From: a bacterium UBP15_UBA6099
GTDB taxonomy: Bacteria > UBP15 > UBA6099
DNA: 64,000 bases
Direction: 5' to 3'
Assembly (NCBI GenBank): GCA_002435745.1
Contig: DIWT01000052.1
Coordinates: 6,607 to 70,606 of the forward strand
The translations under genes were made by a program, and so were the position numbers. Numbering within the stretch: position 1 is the first letter of the stretch; each line of letters opens with the position of its first letter. Below the pieces are notes generated by a model, which made no database searches, had not been told where the DNA came from, and saw only the letters and a program-made list of their open reading frames with translations. Below are positions 1 to 9,472 of the stretch, in pieces.

Positions 1-114
1 AAGTTGGAGGCCCTGCGAACTGGTTCCCGACTGCGCCAGCTTGATGAACCGGGACCCGATATCCAGCCCCAGCTTCGCCTGCGGCCCTCTGGACAATAAT
101 TTGAATTTGGCCAT
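1..114 (-). CDS. pilM: PilM, type IV pilus assembly ATPase-like protein (partial, N-terminus only)
   Basis: Only the first 38 codons lie in the window; the gene continues past its left edge. The start ATG is at 114, preceded by GGAAAGAA. Residues 15-28 read LGLDIGSRFIKLAQ, which matches the actin-like ATPase phosphate-1 motif at the start of PilM. PilM is a cytoplasmic actin-fold protein that binds the PilN N-terminus and helps build the pilus alignment complex. It is the last visible gene of the minus-strand pilus locus but has its own promoter-like sequence. The call rests on this short stretch and on context; another FtsA/PilM-fold protein is unlikely here. Confidence 0.8.
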   Translation of the reverse strand, partial: MAKFKLLSRGPQAKLGLDIGSRFIKLAQSGTSSQGLQL

Positions 115-146
115 CTGTTCTTTCCAGTTCCGATTTACGCTGTATT

Positions 147-173
147 ATTATACAAATCACAATAATTTGTAAA
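147..173 (-). promoter_or_regulatory. Probable sigma-70-type promoter for pilM
   Basis: Reading the minus strand, a perfect TATAAT (152-147) follows a TTTACA (173-168) with a 15-base spacer. This is slightly short, but the -10 is perfect and lies in an AT-rich island about 33 bases upstream of the pilM ATG. Confidence 0.5.
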
Positions 174-301
174 TTGGCATCACAAGAATATATATAAATA
201 GCGCGCGCCGCGCCGGGCTTCCTTTTCCCCGCGACTGCCGCGCTTTCATATTCTCAAGCGAGATTTTATCACGATACGCCTTATTCTTCTCTCTTTTTTT
301 G

Positions 302-320
302 AAAAAACCGCGCGGCGGCT
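302..320 (-). terminator. Possible Rho-independent terminator after the first pilX-like gene
   Basis: On the minus strand AGCCGC-CGC-GCGGTT forms a short GC-rich hairpin running into TTTTTT, about 70 bases past the stop of the pilX-like gene and before the pilM promoter. The stem is only four strong pairs plus two weak ones. Confidence 0.45.
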
Positions 321-387
321 CCCTCCCGCAAGTCAACATGGGGATTTTAGCGAATCACTTTTAGCAGAAAAAACAATTCTTCGTGGT

Positions 388-3300
388 TCAGTTCGAGGGC
401 AGGAACGGCAGGTTGCCGGGAGTCGGCACCTCCATCCAGTCCAGCGGTATGCCGCCGAGTTGTCCGAAGTACTGCCTGATAACGGCGTCGTGCCTGACGG
501 ACGCGTCCTGATCAAGCCGCATTTGTGTCGCCGGCAAAGCTCCCGCCGCGCCCGCAAACACATGGCCTCTGATGTTGAATTCGCTGACTCTGCCCGCAAG
601 CGCGTCCCCGCCCCCTCCGAGCCAGCACGACAGATCGGCTATCGGGTCGTCCATGAATTCGGGGTCTTCGAGCGGCTTGCAGACGTTTCTATAATCATAC
701 TCGTTTCCGCTGTGGCTGAGAGAGCCGCCGCGCCTGCTGAACATGGCGTTCGGATCGGCTCCTGCTCCTATCCCGCCTGAATAGAATATGCCCATTGCCG
801 CGCATGCATCGTCGAGCGGCGGACGGTCTTCCGGATCCAAGGTGAAGACAATCTCCGTGCAACCATCAATAAATCCCCCGAAGCCGTAACCGGATATGAT
901 GTCGCCCCACACGCTCAGCCCTCCGCGCGCGAGCACGTACCCGACGCTTCTTTCATCGGTGTTCGGGTTGTAAGTCAGAATGTCGGCGCGCCGGTTCGGC
1001 CCCAGATATATATTGCCGTGCTTGAATGTCTCATAATATTGAAATGGTTTGCCTTCCTGATCTTTCAAATTATGGAGAACGGGAGGCTGTGCGCTTCCTC
1101 CGGCGACTATCGCCCCTCCGTTCCATATCCTTATCGGGTCCATCGCGGGCACGATCTCAAGGAACGGCAGGAACTGTTTAATCACAGTCGTGAAAATCAT
1201 CGACGCGGCGTCCCATCCGGGTTCGAGCAGACGGAAATCCCCGCGCGTGTACAGCGTCCCGGGGTTCACCGCCGTCGCGTATGTGTTCACCGTGCCGTTG
1301 ATGTCCAGATAGGTGGCGAAATCTATCAGTTCGTTGTTGGTCAGATTCATCTCAGGCCACCACGGCATAAAACCGCTGATTATCGGATTGAGAACCGCGA
1401 ATGCCACGTCGCAGAGGTTGACCTCCAGCACGCCGGGGATGATGTCTATCGTCAGCGCCCCGCCGAATGCCAGACCCAGTATCCAACACAACAACTGGTC
1501 CAGCCTCAATATCATGTCATATCCGCTGGACTCGTCTTTGATAATGTGTCCGTCGGAGTATATAGTTCCGCCTTCGATGCGTATCCAGTCGGCCATGAAC
1601 GTGCGGCCGTTAACAAGAACTTCCCCCGTCACCAACGCCGACCCAAGATGCCAGTGCGGCAGCCCTAACTTCCAAGAGGGCACGCACAATTCTTCGAGAT
1701 TCGGCAATCCAAACAAGTCAAAAAACCATTCCAGCGGACATATCTCGGGAACCACTATGCAGTATATCCCGAGGGCTCCGTCCTCCGTGCCGCAACTGTG
1801 ATACGGAGATCTGAACCCGACTCCCATCACGCCGTCTATGAATACGAAGTCCCTGAACTCATGCCTGCCCATGAAGGCGAACGCGTACCTGTTCTCGCTC
1901 TTTCCGACACAACACGACACGAAGCTGTCCAGATTGATTCCGCCCATTATCACGCAAGCCAGACACCCTATGTCGAAGTGCGGGTCTAGCACGAATCTGA
2001 CTTTGTTCTTCAGCGATTTGTCCCTGTGGCCGTCCGCTGAAGCTCCGGGAATATACTCCGCCTCTTCTCCTTTTACCCAATGTTCCGGATGCTCGTCCCA
2101 CTGGTCGAACAAGTCGAACGCCTGCTCCGTGCCGCTGTGCCATAATTGATATGTGTTCCGGTTCACGTTATGGATGCGCCGTTTTTCCGGTTGTTGCGCC
2201 GTGCCGTCGAACGACGCGTTGTATGGTTTAGGGTTGGGATTCATTGTGGATATGAATGTCGGGAAACTCGGCTCAAGGCAGTCGTCCGCCAGCGAATTGC
2301 CCTCGTTGTCGCAAGCATATTGCTCGCCGGCGTCTCCGCAGTCGCCGAGCGTGGACGTCACGCTCCCGGCCGGACCGAATTTGCAGTATTTCAACCCCAT
2401 GACTTTTGAGGAATCGCTGTAGAGAGCGCTAGCCTCGGTGTACAAGTCGTCCATCCTGTCTTCCCATTTCGCCCAGTTGACCTTGGGAATATCTATTCTG
2501 ACAGGCAGATGCACGTACACTATGTCGTGAGTGAGACTTACATTGAAAATCGTCCCCGGCTGCCAGTCGCCTTCCGGGGATTCGGGGAAGCTGACGCTTA
2601 TCATTTCCGGAGGATCGAACAAAGCGTTGAGAGCCGCCAGTCCGGCTAGCGGAATGCCGGCGAGGTCCGCGCCGAGAAACGCCCGGCTCCTGAACCCGTC
2701 CCACCATCCGTTGACGTGTATCGGCCCGTTGATGTCCGTCGCGTACGTGAGCGTGAGATCGACATACTTGTCGATGACTCCCGAATACAGGGAAGGCGGA
2801 GCAAGGTCCGTTTTCACCGCTCGCCTGACGATGTTCGGCCCGGCCTGCACCTCTCCCACGGAAACGATGGACAGCCTTATCACATACTGATTGCAAACGC
2901 CGGTTCCCTCCCGCGCCTCTTTGCACGCTATGTCATATCCGGTGTCGCCCGGCTGTATCCCCGAGAAATTGTCATTGCAGAGGGTGAAGAATCCGGTGGC
3001 GTATCTCGCGCCGGAGCTTTCATTCTGGCTGGAGAGGGGCATCTTCGCCGCGCTCACGACCTCGCTCCAGTCTTTCCAGCCCATGCTTCCGTCGGCGTTG
3101 GCCGGCCAGTAGAACAAAGGATCGTAGCGCGGACACTTCGTTTTATTCGATCCGTCGTTGCATTCGTAGTCCGGCCCGAAATGTATGTAGTTTGCGTACA
3201 ACTGCTCGTTGTACGGCCAGCAAGGCAGTTCGGCGGTGGCGTTCGCGACCGTCGGAATGCTGTCCACAGTAGGGTTGCACGCGTGCGCCCAAACGTCGCT

Positions 3301-3642
3301 GTGTCCCATCGCGCAATCGCTTCCGCAGTCCGAGCCGCTCTTTGCGCCGGTAAGGTCTTCTATCATCGCCCATCTTTCTTCTGTCGTAAGGGCGTCGTCA
3401 TGGAAGAAATACGGAAAACACATGTCCGCCGGACGCTTAGAGCGCTGAAACAGAACGTCCTGAATTCCCGATTCGGCGACATACAAAGCTTGGCGCGCCA
3501 GCACATTCGCGTTGGCGCTTCTCGTCTCGTTCAATACCATGAGCGAGAACGACGCGCCGACCAGCCCCATGACGGCTATCGCCATAATCGCGACGACCGA
3601 CGCCGCTCCGCGTTGTTTGTTGTCGTTTGTCTTCGCCGCCAC
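388..3642 (-). CDS. Giant PilX-like type IV pilus-associated protein, copy 1
   Basis: A 1084-residue protein with a PilX-type N-terminus: a short basic leader, then one hydrophobic helix (roughly residues 15-38) followed by the ARQALYVAESGIQD motif typical of PilX/PilW N-terminal domains. The rest is a large exported domain with 28 cysteines by my count, including CLAC and CC motifs. I chose GTG at 3642 rather than the ATG at 3702 because GGGGGAG sits six bases upstream of it and the length then matches the tandem paralogue at 3890-7102. Homology to PilX covers only the N-terminus; the main domain is unrecognised. A role as a pilus-tip or surface adhesin-like minor component is inferred from the locus. 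It is far longer than ordinary PilX (about 200 residues). Confidence 0.75.
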   Translation of the reverse strand: MAAKTNDNKQRGAASVVAIMAIAVMGLVGASFSLMVLNETRSANANVLARQALYVAESGIQDVLFQRSKRPADMCFPYFFHDDALTTEERWAMIEDLTGAKSGSDCGSDCAMGHSDVWAHACNPTVDSIPTVANATAELPCWPYNEQLYANYIHFGPDYECNDGSNKTKCPRYDPLFYWPANADGSMGWKDWSEVVSAAKMPLSSQNESSGARYATGFFTLCNDNFSGIQPGDTGYDIACKEAREGTGVCNQYVIRLSIVSVGEVQAGPNIVRRAVKTDLAPPSLYSGVIDKYVDLTLTYATDINGPIHVNGWWDGFRSRAFLGADLAGIPLAGLAALNALFDPPEMISVSFPESPEGDWQPGTIFNVSLTHDIVYVHLPVRIDIPKVNWAKWEDRMDDLYTEASALYSDSSKVMGLKYCKFGPAGSVTSTLGDCGDAGEQYACDNEGNSLADDCLEPSFPTFISTMNPNPKPYNASFDGTAQQPEKRRIHNVNRNTYQLWHSGTEQAFDLFDQWDEHPEHWVKGEEAEYIPGASADGHRDKSLKNKVRFVLDPHFDIGCLACVIMGGINLDSFVSCCVGKSENRYAFAFMGRHEFRDFVFIDGVMGVGFRSPYHSCGTEDGALGIYCIVVPEICPLEWFFDLFGLPNLEELCVPSWKLGLPHWHLGSALVTGEVLVNGRTFMADWIRIEGGTIYSDGHIIKDESSGYDMILRLDQLLCWILGLAFGGALTIDIIPGVLEVNLCDVAFAVLNPIISGFMPWWPEMNLTNNELIDFATYLDINGTVNTYATAVNPGTLYTRGDFRLLEPGWDAASMIFTTVIKQFLPFLEIVPAMDPIRIWNGGAIVAGGSAQPPVLHNLKDQEGKPFQYYETFKHGNIYLGPNRRADILTYNPNTDERSVGYVLARGGLSVWGDIISGYGFGGFIDGCTEIVFTLDPEDRPPLDDACAAMGIFYSGGIGAGADPNAMFSRRGGSLSHSGNEYDYRNVCKPLEDPEFMDDPIADLSCWLGGGGDALAGRVSEFNIRGHVFAGAAGALPATQMRLDQDASVRHDAVIRQYFGQLGGIPLDWMEVPTPGNLPFLPSN

Positions 3643-3889
3643 GCCGTCTCCCCCCCGGAGATTCTCCGACAGGCGATCCGAGCCGTATTTGCCGCACAGC
3701 AACAGCGCCGCCGCGCTTCGCGCGGAAGCGCGATTCCCGTTTTCAGGCGCGCCAAAGCCCTCAGGCGGAGCGCCCGCGCGGCTAATCTCCGCCGCTTGCG
3801 GAACGCTCGCGCCCGCTGTGCTCAGCGCGATATCTTGATTTGTATATTCCGACCCGTTGTCCGCGTCAGTCGCGGGCGGGCTGCTTTAT
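3643..3889. other. Spacer between the two giant pilX-like genes, with a perfect inverted repeat
   Basis: These 247 bases hold no convincing gene. At 3712-3732 there is a perfect 8-base inverted repeat (CGCGCTTC / GAAGCGCG, five-base loop) without a T-run, so it is not a standard terminator. It could slow or process the transcript between the paralogues. Confidence 0.5.
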
Positions 3890-6800
3890 TTAATCCGAGG
3901 GCAGGAACGGCAGGTTGCCCGGCACTCCCACTTCCATCCAGTCTATGGGTATGCCGCCAAGCTGTCCGAAGTACTGCCTTACCACCGCGTCATGTCTTAC
4001 GGACGCGTCCTGATCGAGCCGCATGTGAGTGCCCGGCGAGGCTCCCACCGCGCCCGCGAACACATGCCCTCGTATGTTGAATTCATTGTTGCTGCCGCCG
4101 ATTACATCCATGACTCCGCTAAGCCAGCATCCGAGGTCTCCCAGCGGATCATTAAGGAATTCGGGGTCTTCCAGCGGCTTGCAGGTGTTGCTGTAGTTGT
4201 ACTCGAAACCGCTGTGGCTCAAATCGCCTCCGCGACGGCTGAACATGGCGTAAGGATCCGACCCGGCGGAGATGCCGCCTGAGTAGAATATTCCGGCGGC
4301 CTGACATTCCTCGCTCAACGGCACAGCGTGCAAAGAACAACTGTCTATCAAGCCCACCATTCCATAATTGGATATTATGTCGCCCCACACGCTCAACCCG
4401 CCGCGCGCCATAACATATCCGACGCTTCTTTCATCTGTGTTCGGGTTGTACGTCAGTATGTCGGCCCGGCGATTGTTCGTCAAATAGATATTGCCATGTT
4501 TATACGCCTCGGAGTATTCAAAAGGCACGCCTTCCTGATCCTTCAAATTGTGGATAACGGGAGTCTGCGTGGTTCCTCCGGCGACTATCGCCCCTCCGTT
4601 CCAGATCCTAATCGGGTCCATCGCGGGCACAATCTCGAGGAATGGAAGGAACTGTTTAAGCACAGTCGTGAAAATCATCGACGCGGCGTCCCATCCGGGT
4701 TCGAGCAGACGGAAATCCCCGCGCGTGTATAAGGTCCCGGGGTTCACCGCCGTCGCGTATGTGTTCACCGTGCCGTTGATGTCCAGATAGGTGGCAAAAT
4801 CTATCAGTTCGTTGTTGGTCAGATTCATCTCCGGCCACCACGGAACCGCCGCTCCGATTATCGGATTGAGAACCGCGAATATCACGTCGCAGATATTTAT
4901 CTCCAGCACGCCGGGGATGATGTCTATCGTCAGCGCCCCGCCGAATGCCAGCCCCAGTATCCAGCAAACCAACTGGTCCAGCCTGATTATCATGTCGTAT
5001 CCGCTGGACTCGTCTTTGATGATGTGTCCGTCGGAGTATATTGTTCCGCCTTCGATCCGCACCCAGTCGGCCATGAACGTGCGGCCGTTAACAAGAACTT
5101 CCCCCGTCACCAACGCCGACCCAAGATGCCAGTGCGGCAACCCTATCTTCCAAGAAGGTATGCACGGCCCCGGCCCCGCGCCGAACGGATCCAGCAGCCA
5201 TTCCAACGGGCATATCTCGGGAACCACTATGCAGTATATACCGAGCGCGCCGTCCTCCGTGCCGCAACTGTGATACGGGGATCTGAACCCGACTCCCATC
5301 ACGCCATCTATGAATACGAAGTCCCTGAACTCATGCCTGCCCATGAATGCGAACGCGTACCTGTTTTCACTCTTGCCCACGCAGCAGGCAACAAAGTTGT
5401 CCAGATTGATTCCGCCCATTATCACGCAAGCCAGACACCCTATGTCGAAGTGCGGGTCTAGCACGAATCTAACTTTGTTCTTCAGCGATTTATCCCTGTT
5501 GCCGTCAGCTACCGCGCCCGGTATATAAGCCGCTTCCTCGCCCTTCACCCAATGTTCCGAATGCTCGTCCCACTGGTCGAACAGGTCGAACGCCTGCTCA
5601 GTGCCGCTATGCCATAATTGATACGTATTCCGGTTCACGTTGTGAATGCGCCGCCTGTTCGGCTGCTGCGCCGTGCCGTCGAACGACGCGTTGTATGGAG
5701 CCGGGCCGGGATTCATTGTGGATATGAACTTCGGGAAACTCGGCTCAAGGCAGTCGTCCGCCAGCGAATTGCCGGAGTTGTCGCAAGCATACTGCTCGCC
5801 GGCGTCTCCACAGTCGCCGAGCGTGGAAGTCACGCTCCCGGCCGGGCCGAACTTGCAGTATCTCAGCCCCATGACTTTTGAGGAATCGCCGTAGAGAGCG
5901 CTTGCCTCGGTGTACAAGTCGTCCATCCTGTCTTCCCATTTCGCCCAGTTGACCTGCGGTATTTCAATCCTCACCGGCAGGTGCACATACACTATGTCGT
6001 GAGAGAGGGATATTCCCAGAATGCTGCTGGGCTGCCAGTCGCCGCCCGGAGGCTCCGGGTAGCTGAGGCTGACCATTTCCGGCGGATCGAGAATTGTGAA
6101 GAACGCCGCCGGGGCCAGATCGAACGCCGCCAAGAACGAGCGGCTTTCGAACCCGTCCCACCAGCCGTTGACATGGATCGGCCCGTTGATGTCCGTCTGC
6201 CACATCAGGGTCATATCGACGTATTTGTCGATGACGCCCGAATACAGGGACGGCGGAGCGAGATCGGATTTCACCGCTCGCCTGACGATGTTCGGTCCCG
6301 CCTGAACTTCGCCGACGGAAACGACCGACAGTCTAATCACGTACTGGTTGCAGGTTCCCGTCCCGTCCTGCGCCTCTTGGCACGCCATTTCATATCCGGT
6401 GTCGCCCGGCTGTATCCCCGAGAAATTGTCATTGCAGAGTGTGAAGAATCCGGTCGTATATCTTGCGCCTGAACTTTGTGTCTGGTTGGCGAGCGGCATG
6501 GTCGTCGCGCTTATATTCTCGCTCCAGTCCTTCCAGCCCATGCTTCCGTCGCCGTTGGCCGGCCAGTAAAACAGAGGTTCATAGTTGCCGCCGTCGGAGC
6601 CGTCATGGCGTTCGTAGTCCGGCCCGAAGTGTATATAGTTCGCGTACAACTGCTCGTTATAAGGCCAGCAGGGCAGTTCGGCGGTCGCGTGAGCAACGGA
6701 CGGTATGCTGTCCACCGTCGGGTTGCATGCGTGCGCCCAGACATCTCCCCAGCCCATCGCGCATTCTTCTCCACAATCCGATCCGCTCTTTGCTCCGGTC

Positions 6801-7102
6801 AAGTCATCAATAATGTCCCATCTCTCTTCTTTTGTAAGAGCGTCGTCGTGAAAGAAGTACGGGAAACACATGTCCGCCGGACGCTTCGAGCGTTGGAACA
6901 GCACGTCCTGAATACCCGATTCGGCCACATATAGGGCCTGCTGCGCCAGCACGTTTCCGTTGGCGCTTCGCGTCTCGTTTAAGAGCATGAGCGAGAACGA
7001 CGCTCCGACGAACCCCATCACGGCTATCGCCATCAGCGTGACCATCATCGCCACGCCCCGCTCCCGGCCCTTGCCTGTTATTTCTCTGATTCGGGTTTTC
7101 AT
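3890..7102 (-). CDS. Giant PilX-like type IV pilus-associated protein, copy 2
   Basis: A 1070-residue paralogue of the gene at 388-3642, alignable over its full length with few gaps. The leader MKTRIREITGKGRERG precedes a hydrophobic helix (about residues 17-38), then the NVLAQQALYVAESGIQD PilX-type motif. It has 26 cysteines by my count, all matched in copy 1, which carries one additional pair. The ATG at 7102 follows a GGGGGGCGG stretch. It lies just downstream of pilV-like and pilW-like prepilins and pilD, so export through the type IV pilus machinery as a minor component is likely. The large C-terminal domain is not recognised, and surface adhesion is only inference. Confidence 0.75.
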   Translation of the reverse strand: MKTRIREITGKGRERGVAMMVTLMAIAVMGFVGASFSLMLLNETRSANGNVLAQQALYVAESGIQDVLFQRSKRPADMCFPYFFHDDALTKEERWDIIDDLTGAKSGSDCGEECAMGWGDVWAHACNPTVDSIPSVAHATAELPCWPYNEQLYANYIHFGPDYERHDGSDGGNYEPLFYWPANGDGSMGWKDWSENISATTMPLANQTQSSGARYTTGFFTLCNDNFSGIQPGDTGYEMACQEAQDGTGTCNQYVIRLSVVSVGEVQAGPNIVRRAVKSDLAPPSLYSGVIDKYVDMTLMWQTDINGPIHVNGWWDGFESRSFLAAFDLAPAAFFTILDPPEMVSLSYPEPPGGDWQPSSILGISLSHDIVYVHLPVRIEIPQVNWAKWEDRMDDLYTEASALYGDSSKVMGLRYCKFGPAGSVTSTLGDCGDAGEQYACDNSGNSLADDCLEPSFPKFISTMNPGPAPYNASFDGTAQQPNRRRIHNVNRNTYQLWHSGTEQAFDLFDQWDEHSEHWVKGEEAAYIPGAVADGNRDKSLKNKVRFVLDPHFDIGCLACVIMGGINLDNFVACCVGKSENRYAFAFMGRHEFRDFVFIDGVMGVGFRSPYHSCGTEDGALGIYCIVVPEICPLEWLLDPFGAGPGPCIPSWKIGLPHWHLGSALVTGEVLVNGRTFMADWVRIEGGTIYSDGHIIKDESSGYDMIIRLDQLVCWILGLAFGGALTIDIIPGVLEINICDVIFAVLNPIIGAAVPWWPEMNLTNNELIDFATYLDINGTVNTYATAVNPGTLYTRGDFRLLEPGWDAASMIFTTVLKQFLPFLEIVPAMDPIRIWNGGAIVAGGTTQTPVIHNLKDQEGVPFEYSEAYKHGNIYLTNNRRADILTYNPNTDERSVGYVMARGGLSVWGDIISNYGMVGLIDSCSLHAVPLSEECQAAGIFYSGGISAGSDPYAMFSRRGGDLSHSGFEYNYSNTCKPLEDPEFLNDPLGDLGCWLSGVMDVIGGSNNEFNIRGHVFAGAVGASPGTHMRLDQDASVRHDAVVRQYFGQLGGIPIDWMEVGVPGNLPFLPSD

Positions 7103-7146
7103 AACCGCCCCCCGGTCAAGTGTTTACGTTTTACGCAATTCTTCCG

Positions 7147-7995
7147 TCAGTTGGATCTCACTGGCGGACACCACGGGACACCTGAGTCCCCTCTTATGTC
7201 CGCGTCGCAGCAGTCCACTATCGTGTCCCTGTCTGAATCCTTCATCAGCGCCGACGTGTATATATTCCTCGGCGCCACCCCCGTCTGATACGAATACTCG
7301 ACATCGTACGTCGAACTGGTTGTCGACTCCTGTGAAGGCAGTCTTCTCGCGTATTTTACCGCTATCTTCACCAGCCACACGCATTGAGATCCTTCAACAA
7401 GTCCGTTGGCGCTGTTTATTGTCTGATTGCTTGTGCAATCATAATCTCCGGGGTCTGCGGCCCCTTCCCTCGGTCTGCAATATGTTATGGTCAAGTCTCT
7501 AATGTCTGATGTCGTATCCGTTATTCTATACATGTTGCCTTCAAGGCAATTCCCCGATTTGAGACCAGACAACGCCCCTTTTTCTATATATCCTGTTACG
7601 TAATCTTCGCTGTTGGGGTTTGCCCCTTGAGGCGCGGTAAACTTATAGCAAACGGAGTCGAACTCCATGTCAGTGTTTCCGGAAACGAACGCGTCTAGGT
7701 TCTCTCCGAATTTGGTTATTGAAATCTGCGAGCTTCCGGAACCGTTGTGAATATGCTGTCCGTCGTGCGCTCCGGCTTTGATGATATCGTTTGCCATGTC
7801 GTCTATTGCCCGCTCTACGTTGTTCTGCGCGGTCGCCTGACTCTGCCCCATGACCATTACCGACACCGTTTTCATGGTTATCTCGGCGGTGACCACCGTG
7901 ACAATCACGAGAATGACCATGACGACAAGCAGTTCCGCGAGCGTCATGCCTCTCTGGCTGTTTGCCGACGCGAGTCGGCTGTTTTTTGTTTTCAT
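7147..7995 (-). CDS. PilW-like type IV prepilin (minor pilin)
   Basis: A 282-residue prepilin. The class III leader ends at Gly16 and mature residues MTLAELLVVMVILVIVTVV form the N-terminal pilin helix with Glu5. After cleavage and N-methylation by PilD it would enter the pilus or its priming complex. The remainder resembles PilW-type minor pilins in size and in its position between pilV and pilX, but the C-terminal domain itself is not distinctive. The ATG at 7995 has AGGAGCTG just upstream and follows the pilV-like stop by 25 bases, so the genes are co-transcribed. Confidence 0.8.
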   Translation of the reverse strand: MKTKNSRLASANSQRGMTLAELLVVMVILVIVTVVTAEITMKTVSVMVMGQSQATAQNNVERAIDDMANDIIKAGAHDGQHIHNGSGSSQISITKFGENLDAFVSGNTDMEFDSVCYKFTAPQGANPNSEDYVTGYIEKGALSGLKSGNCLEGNMYRITDTTSDIRDLTITYCRPREGAADPGDYDCTSNQTINSANGLVEGSQCVWLVKIAVKYARRLPSQESTTSSTYDVEYSYQTGVAPRNIYTSALMKDSDRDTIVDCCDADIRGDSGVPWCPPVRSN

Positions 7996-8020
7996 GACCA
8001 GCTCCTTTTCAGGCGCCCGT

Positions 8021-8638
8021 TCACCATGAGCAATTTTTCAGCGTCCCGGGAATGTTTCCCTCGCCGCAGGCTTCCAGATCCGTGCAAAGCCTGTTCTGCC
8101 CGTGATACTTCTTGGTATAATATTCCTCTGATCTCGCGTCGCCCATGCCAACGCCGTTGTAAGTGACTTTCACCCTGTAAAAGTAGTAGCATGAAGTCCA
8201 GCAGATCAGCGTGTCGGGGTCGCACTGGGTGGCTGAATAGCAGCCCGGGCATATAGCGTATTTCATCTGCACTCTCTTGCCGTATATGTCGGACGCGTCG
8301 GAGAGGTTCCTGCACGTCTGGTCTCCGGCATTGACGAAGGCGTTGAGTTGCGACACTCCCCCGCCGGCGGCGAAGTCGCCTTCGAGGGCCACACCGGGCG
8401 ACCACGTGTATATGTCGTCCGGCGGCACGGTTTCCAGATATTCCATGACCATCCTCGCGCAGTTGGCCGCCGTCCTCTGCACTCTGATATTCTGCAACTG
8501 AAGCAGCCCTGTCGATATGAGAGACGCCATGCCGACAAGCGCCGAGCCGAGAATCGTCACCGCCATCAGCAGCTCGATCAGAGTCATGCCCTTCGTTCCG
8601 CCGGCCTTTCTGAATTTCATGTCTTTATATTCAGGCAT
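8021..8638 (-). CDS. PilV-like type IV prepilin (minor pilin)
   Basis: A 205-residue prepilin with leader MPEYKDMKFRKAGGTKG cleaved before MTLIELLMAVTILGSALVGM; Glu5 of the mature helix is present. The start is ATG 8638, because GGAGG sits six bases upstream; the longer frame to 8680 would overlap pilD and has no such site. PilV-type minor pilins help prime pilus assembly. The globular part has about nine cysteines, in keeping with the cysteine-rich giant PilX-like proteins downstream. Assignment to PilV rather than a generic minor pilin comes from gene order pilV-pilW-pilX. Confidence 0.8.
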   Translation of the reverse strand: MPEYKDMKFRKAGGTKGMTLIELLMAVTILGSALVGMASLISTGLLQLQNIRVQRTAANCARMVMEYLETVPPDDIYTWSPGVALEGDFAAGGGVSQLNAFVNAGDQTCRNLSDASDIYGKRVQMKYAICPGCYSATQCDPDTLICWTSCYYFYRVKVTYNGVGMGDARSEEYYTKKYHGQNRLCTDLEACGEGNIPGTLKNCSW

Positions 8639-8654
8639 ATCCGACCTCCGCCCT

Positions 8655-9434
8655 TTACAGGGACCAAATCCGGGCGACACACATCGCGTACAAGTCCAGA
8701 ACCGCCAGCCCCTTTATCAGCGCGATCGCCCCGCCCGCCGCCATCATCGGCCCGAACGGGATGGGGTCTTTCGCGCCGCGCCTTTTTGCCGCCATCAGCC
8801 ACACCGCCATGATTCCTCCTATCAGGAATCCCAGAAACAGCCCCGTAGCCGCCATCCTTATCCCTAGAAACGCTCCGATCATGGCCGCCAGTTTCACATC
8901 CCCGAACCCCATCGCCTCTTCCTTCGCAAGCAGAGTGCCGATGAACCGGATCGACCAGAAGACCGCGAACCCGCCTGCCGCCGCGATCGCCCTGTCCGGA
9001 AACGCCCCCATGACCGCTCCCAGCGCCAGCCCCGCCGCCGTCAGCGGCAGCGAGATAACGTCCGGGATTATCCCATGGTCGAGGTCGATGAAAAAAATCG
9101 CCGTCAACCCCGACAACAGCAGTATTGAATTTACAAAGTCCAACGGGCCTGCCGCGTTCACAGCCGCCCAGTAAAACCCCGCCCCGGTCGCCGCCTCCAC
9201 CACCGGATACCTCGGAGATATCCTAACCCCGCATCCGGCGCACTTGCCCCTCAGTCCTATATATCCGAGAACCGGCACAAGCTCCAGAACCCCTAGCTTC
9301 CTGCCGCATTCAGGGCAGTGGGACCCCGGCCAGACGAGCGATTCGCCTATAGGCAACCGCCGGATGACCACGTTCAGAAAGCTCCCGATGGTCAGTCCCA
9401 GCACCCCGAAGAATACAGCCGGTATCATATCCAC
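8655..9434 (-). CDS. pilD: Prepilin peptidase / N-methyltransferase PilD
   Basis: A 259-residue integral membrane aspartic protease that cleaves class III leaders and methylates the new N-terminus of pilins. Visible features are the cytoplasmic zinc site CPEC...CAGC (Cys40, 43, 65, 68), the first catalytic-Asp region FFIDLDHGIIPD (around residue 117) and the second, GFGDVK (Asp179), plus multiple hydrophobic helices. The start is either GTG 9434 or ATG 9428, two codons apart; neither has a clear ribosome site. It is embedded between the prepilin genes that are its substrates. Confidence 0.95.
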   Translation of the reverse strand: MDMIPAVFFGVLGLTIGSFLNVVIRRLPIGESLVWPGSHCPECGRKLGVLELVPVLGYIGLRGKCAGCGVRISPRYPVVEAATGAGFYWAAVNAAGPLDFVNSILLLSGLTAIFFIDLDHGIIPDVISLPLTAAGLALGAVMGAFPDRAIAAAGGFAVFWSIRFIGTLLAKEEAMGFGDVKLAAMIGAFLGIRMAATGLFLGFLIGGIMAVWLMAAKRRGAKDPIPFGPMMAAGGAIALIKGLAVLDLYAMCVARIWSL

Positions 9435-9472
9435 TATTTATTCCGTCCCGCTTCTCTCCCCGGCCGTCTTCA

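Noticed and set aside
2716..4080. 454-residue plus-strand open frame opposite the pilX-like genes
   Set aside because: It is antisense to two well-supported genes, rich in Arg/Ala/His, spans the intergenic gap and shows no family features; high GC favours such shadows.
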